A DNA stretch of 5,869 nt from a bacterium (lineage in GTDB: Bacteria > Ratteibacteria > UBA8468 > B48-G9 > JAFGKM01), in NCBI GenBank assembly GCA_029548585.1, contig JAKPNC010000241.1:1-5869 (forward strand), in the 5' to 3' direction. Below are positions 5,122 through 5,869 of the stretch, piece after piece. The notes under the pieces were generated by a model that was not told the DNA's origin, did not search any database, and worked only from the letters and a program-made list of their open reading frames with translations. Numbering within the stretch: the first letter of the stretch is position 1; each line of letters starts with the position of its first letter. The position numbers and the translations under genes were made by a program.

Positions 5122-5869
5122 ATGAAGAAAGAAGATGAAATCAGGGAAATGCTCGGGCAATATCCCCAATACAGGGAAACCCTTTTCTGCCGGGGATACC
5201 TTGTTACGACGAAAATTTTTGAAAATACAGATAAATATCCTTTTTACAGCCTGTGGAACAGGGTATCCTGCGGCAGGCTGTACGATGGCTTTCCTCTCAA
5301 CATATATTTTCACAGGTGGCAGAAATGTTATCTTTTCGAAAAGGAAGGAAAGACGGCTGCCATTATAGGGCATGCCTACAATCCCTTCAACATGAAGTAT
5401 GCGGAGGAAGAGATACTCAAAGACTGCATGGAAGCTTACAACCGGAGCCATGAGTCTTTTTTTGAAAAAGTCAGCGAGTTGACAGGAATACATCTCATTA
5501 TTCTGAACGAAACAGGAAAAGTGACAATCGTTCAGGACTGTTCGGGGATGAGAGCCTGTTATTTCGGCAGGATAAACGAGGATATCTGCCTTACGTCCCA
5601 TCCCCGGCTTGCGGAGGATCTCTGGGGTTTGAGAGTAGACCCCTTTGTGAAGGAACTTACGGAGAAATGGTTCTTCAGATTCGGACAAAGATATATGCCG
5701 GGTAACTTGTCGCCTTACAGAGAACTTAAAAAGCTGGGACCCAATACGTATCTGGAAATGGGAAAAGAATTCAGGGTGAAAAGGTTTTATCCCTTGAAAC
5801 CCCATCCTGAACTGTCGTCTGAAAGGTACGAAGATGTGCTGGGGATTATAGGCGGCCTGATGAAGAAGA
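5122..5869 (+). CDS. Asparagine-synthase-related protein (N-terminal amidotransferase-like part, 3' end outside window)
   Basis: Visible are 249 residues with no stop before the right edge. They match the class-II glutamine-amidotransferase-like N-terminal domain of asparagine-synthase-related proteins: GHAYNPFN (83-90), ELTGIHLIIL (119-128), VQDCSGMRACYF (137-148), LTSHP (157-161), then RYMPGNLSPY (190-199), LKKLGPNTYLE (202-212) and RFYP (221-224), the last three being typical of the linker into the synthetase domain. The ATP-pyrophosphatase domain, with its SGG-DS loop, should lie just beyond the window. Glutamine-dependent enzymes begin Met-Cys; this one begins Met-Lys-Lys with a roughly 40-residue extension, so the N-terminal Cys nucleophile is absent. 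It may therefore use ammonia or another amine, or form an amide as beta-lactam synthetase does. It lies 120 bases downstream of the DUF748 gene on the same strand. The opposite-strand open frame across 5056-5805 has no recognisable motifs and is treated as a shadow. Family fairly sure, substrate unknown. Confidence 0.83.
   Translation, partial: MKKEDEIREMLGQYPQYRETLFCRGYLVTTKIFENTDKYPFYSLWNRVSCGRLYDGFPLNIYFHRWQKCYLFEKEGKTAAIIGHAYNPFNMKYAEEEILKDCMEAYNRSHESFFEKVSELTGIHLIILNETGKVTIVQDCSGMRACYFGRINEDICLTSHPRLAEDLWGLRVDPFVKELTEKWFFRFGQRYMPGNLSPYRELKKLGPNTYLEMGKEFRVKRFYPLKPHPELSSERYEDVLGIIGGLMKK

Noticed and set aside
5112..5138. ATG close behind the GGAGAGG site
   Set aside because: Opens only eight codons before a stop and is out of frame with the asparagine-synthase-related protein.
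5056..5805. 249-codon minus-strand frame at the right end
   Set aside because: It lies fully opposite the asparagine-synthase-related gene, whose conserved motifs are clear, and its own translation has no recognisable motif.

Overview
The window holds four protein-coding genes, two of them cut by the window edges, and short intergenic gaps of 80 to 126 bases. No RNA gene, CRISPR array, insertion sequence or gene-free stretch over 300 bases was seen. Moderate base composition, good Shine-Dalgarno sites and a large DUF748/AsmA-like envelope protein point to a diderm (Gram-negative-type) bacterium. The fucosidase suggests a glycan degrader, perhaps an uncultured anaerobe. The phylum cannot be fixed from this sequence; Desulfobacterota-like or PVC-like lineages are only guesses.

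Layout. Bases 2-736 (+) are the C-terminal 244 residues of a GH29 alpha-L-fucosidase whose start lies left of the window. It converges with a minus-strand gene (817-1290) for a 157-residue, cysteine-bearing protein resembling DUF1284 proteins. A compact divergent control region (about 1291-1416) follows, with a good sigma70-type promoter in each direction and an 8+8 base inverted repeat over one -10 box. Bases 1417-5001 (+) encode a 1194-residue DUF748/AsmA-superfamily protein: an N-terminal membrane anchor, four evenly spaced copies of a beta motif, and a C-terminal OmpA-like domain that appears to be split by an insertion. After 120 bases, a fourth gene (5122 to beyond 5869, +) encodes the N-terminal part of an asparagine-synthase-related protein without the N-terminal catalytic cysteine of glutamine-dependent enzymes.

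How they may work together. There is no tight operon. Fucosidase and the DUF1284-like gene are convergent, the DUF1284-like and DUF748 genes are divergent, and the last gene is 120 bases downstream with its own ribosome binding site. A shared theme of envelope or surface glycan is possible (fucose removal, an envelope lipid-transfer-like protein, an asparagine-synthase-like protein of a kind often met in polysaccharide or peptide modification loci), but that is inference from context. The strongest points for follow-up are the roughly 210-residue modular repeat and split OmpA-like domain in the DUF748 protein, and the cysteine-less asparagine-synthase-like protein.
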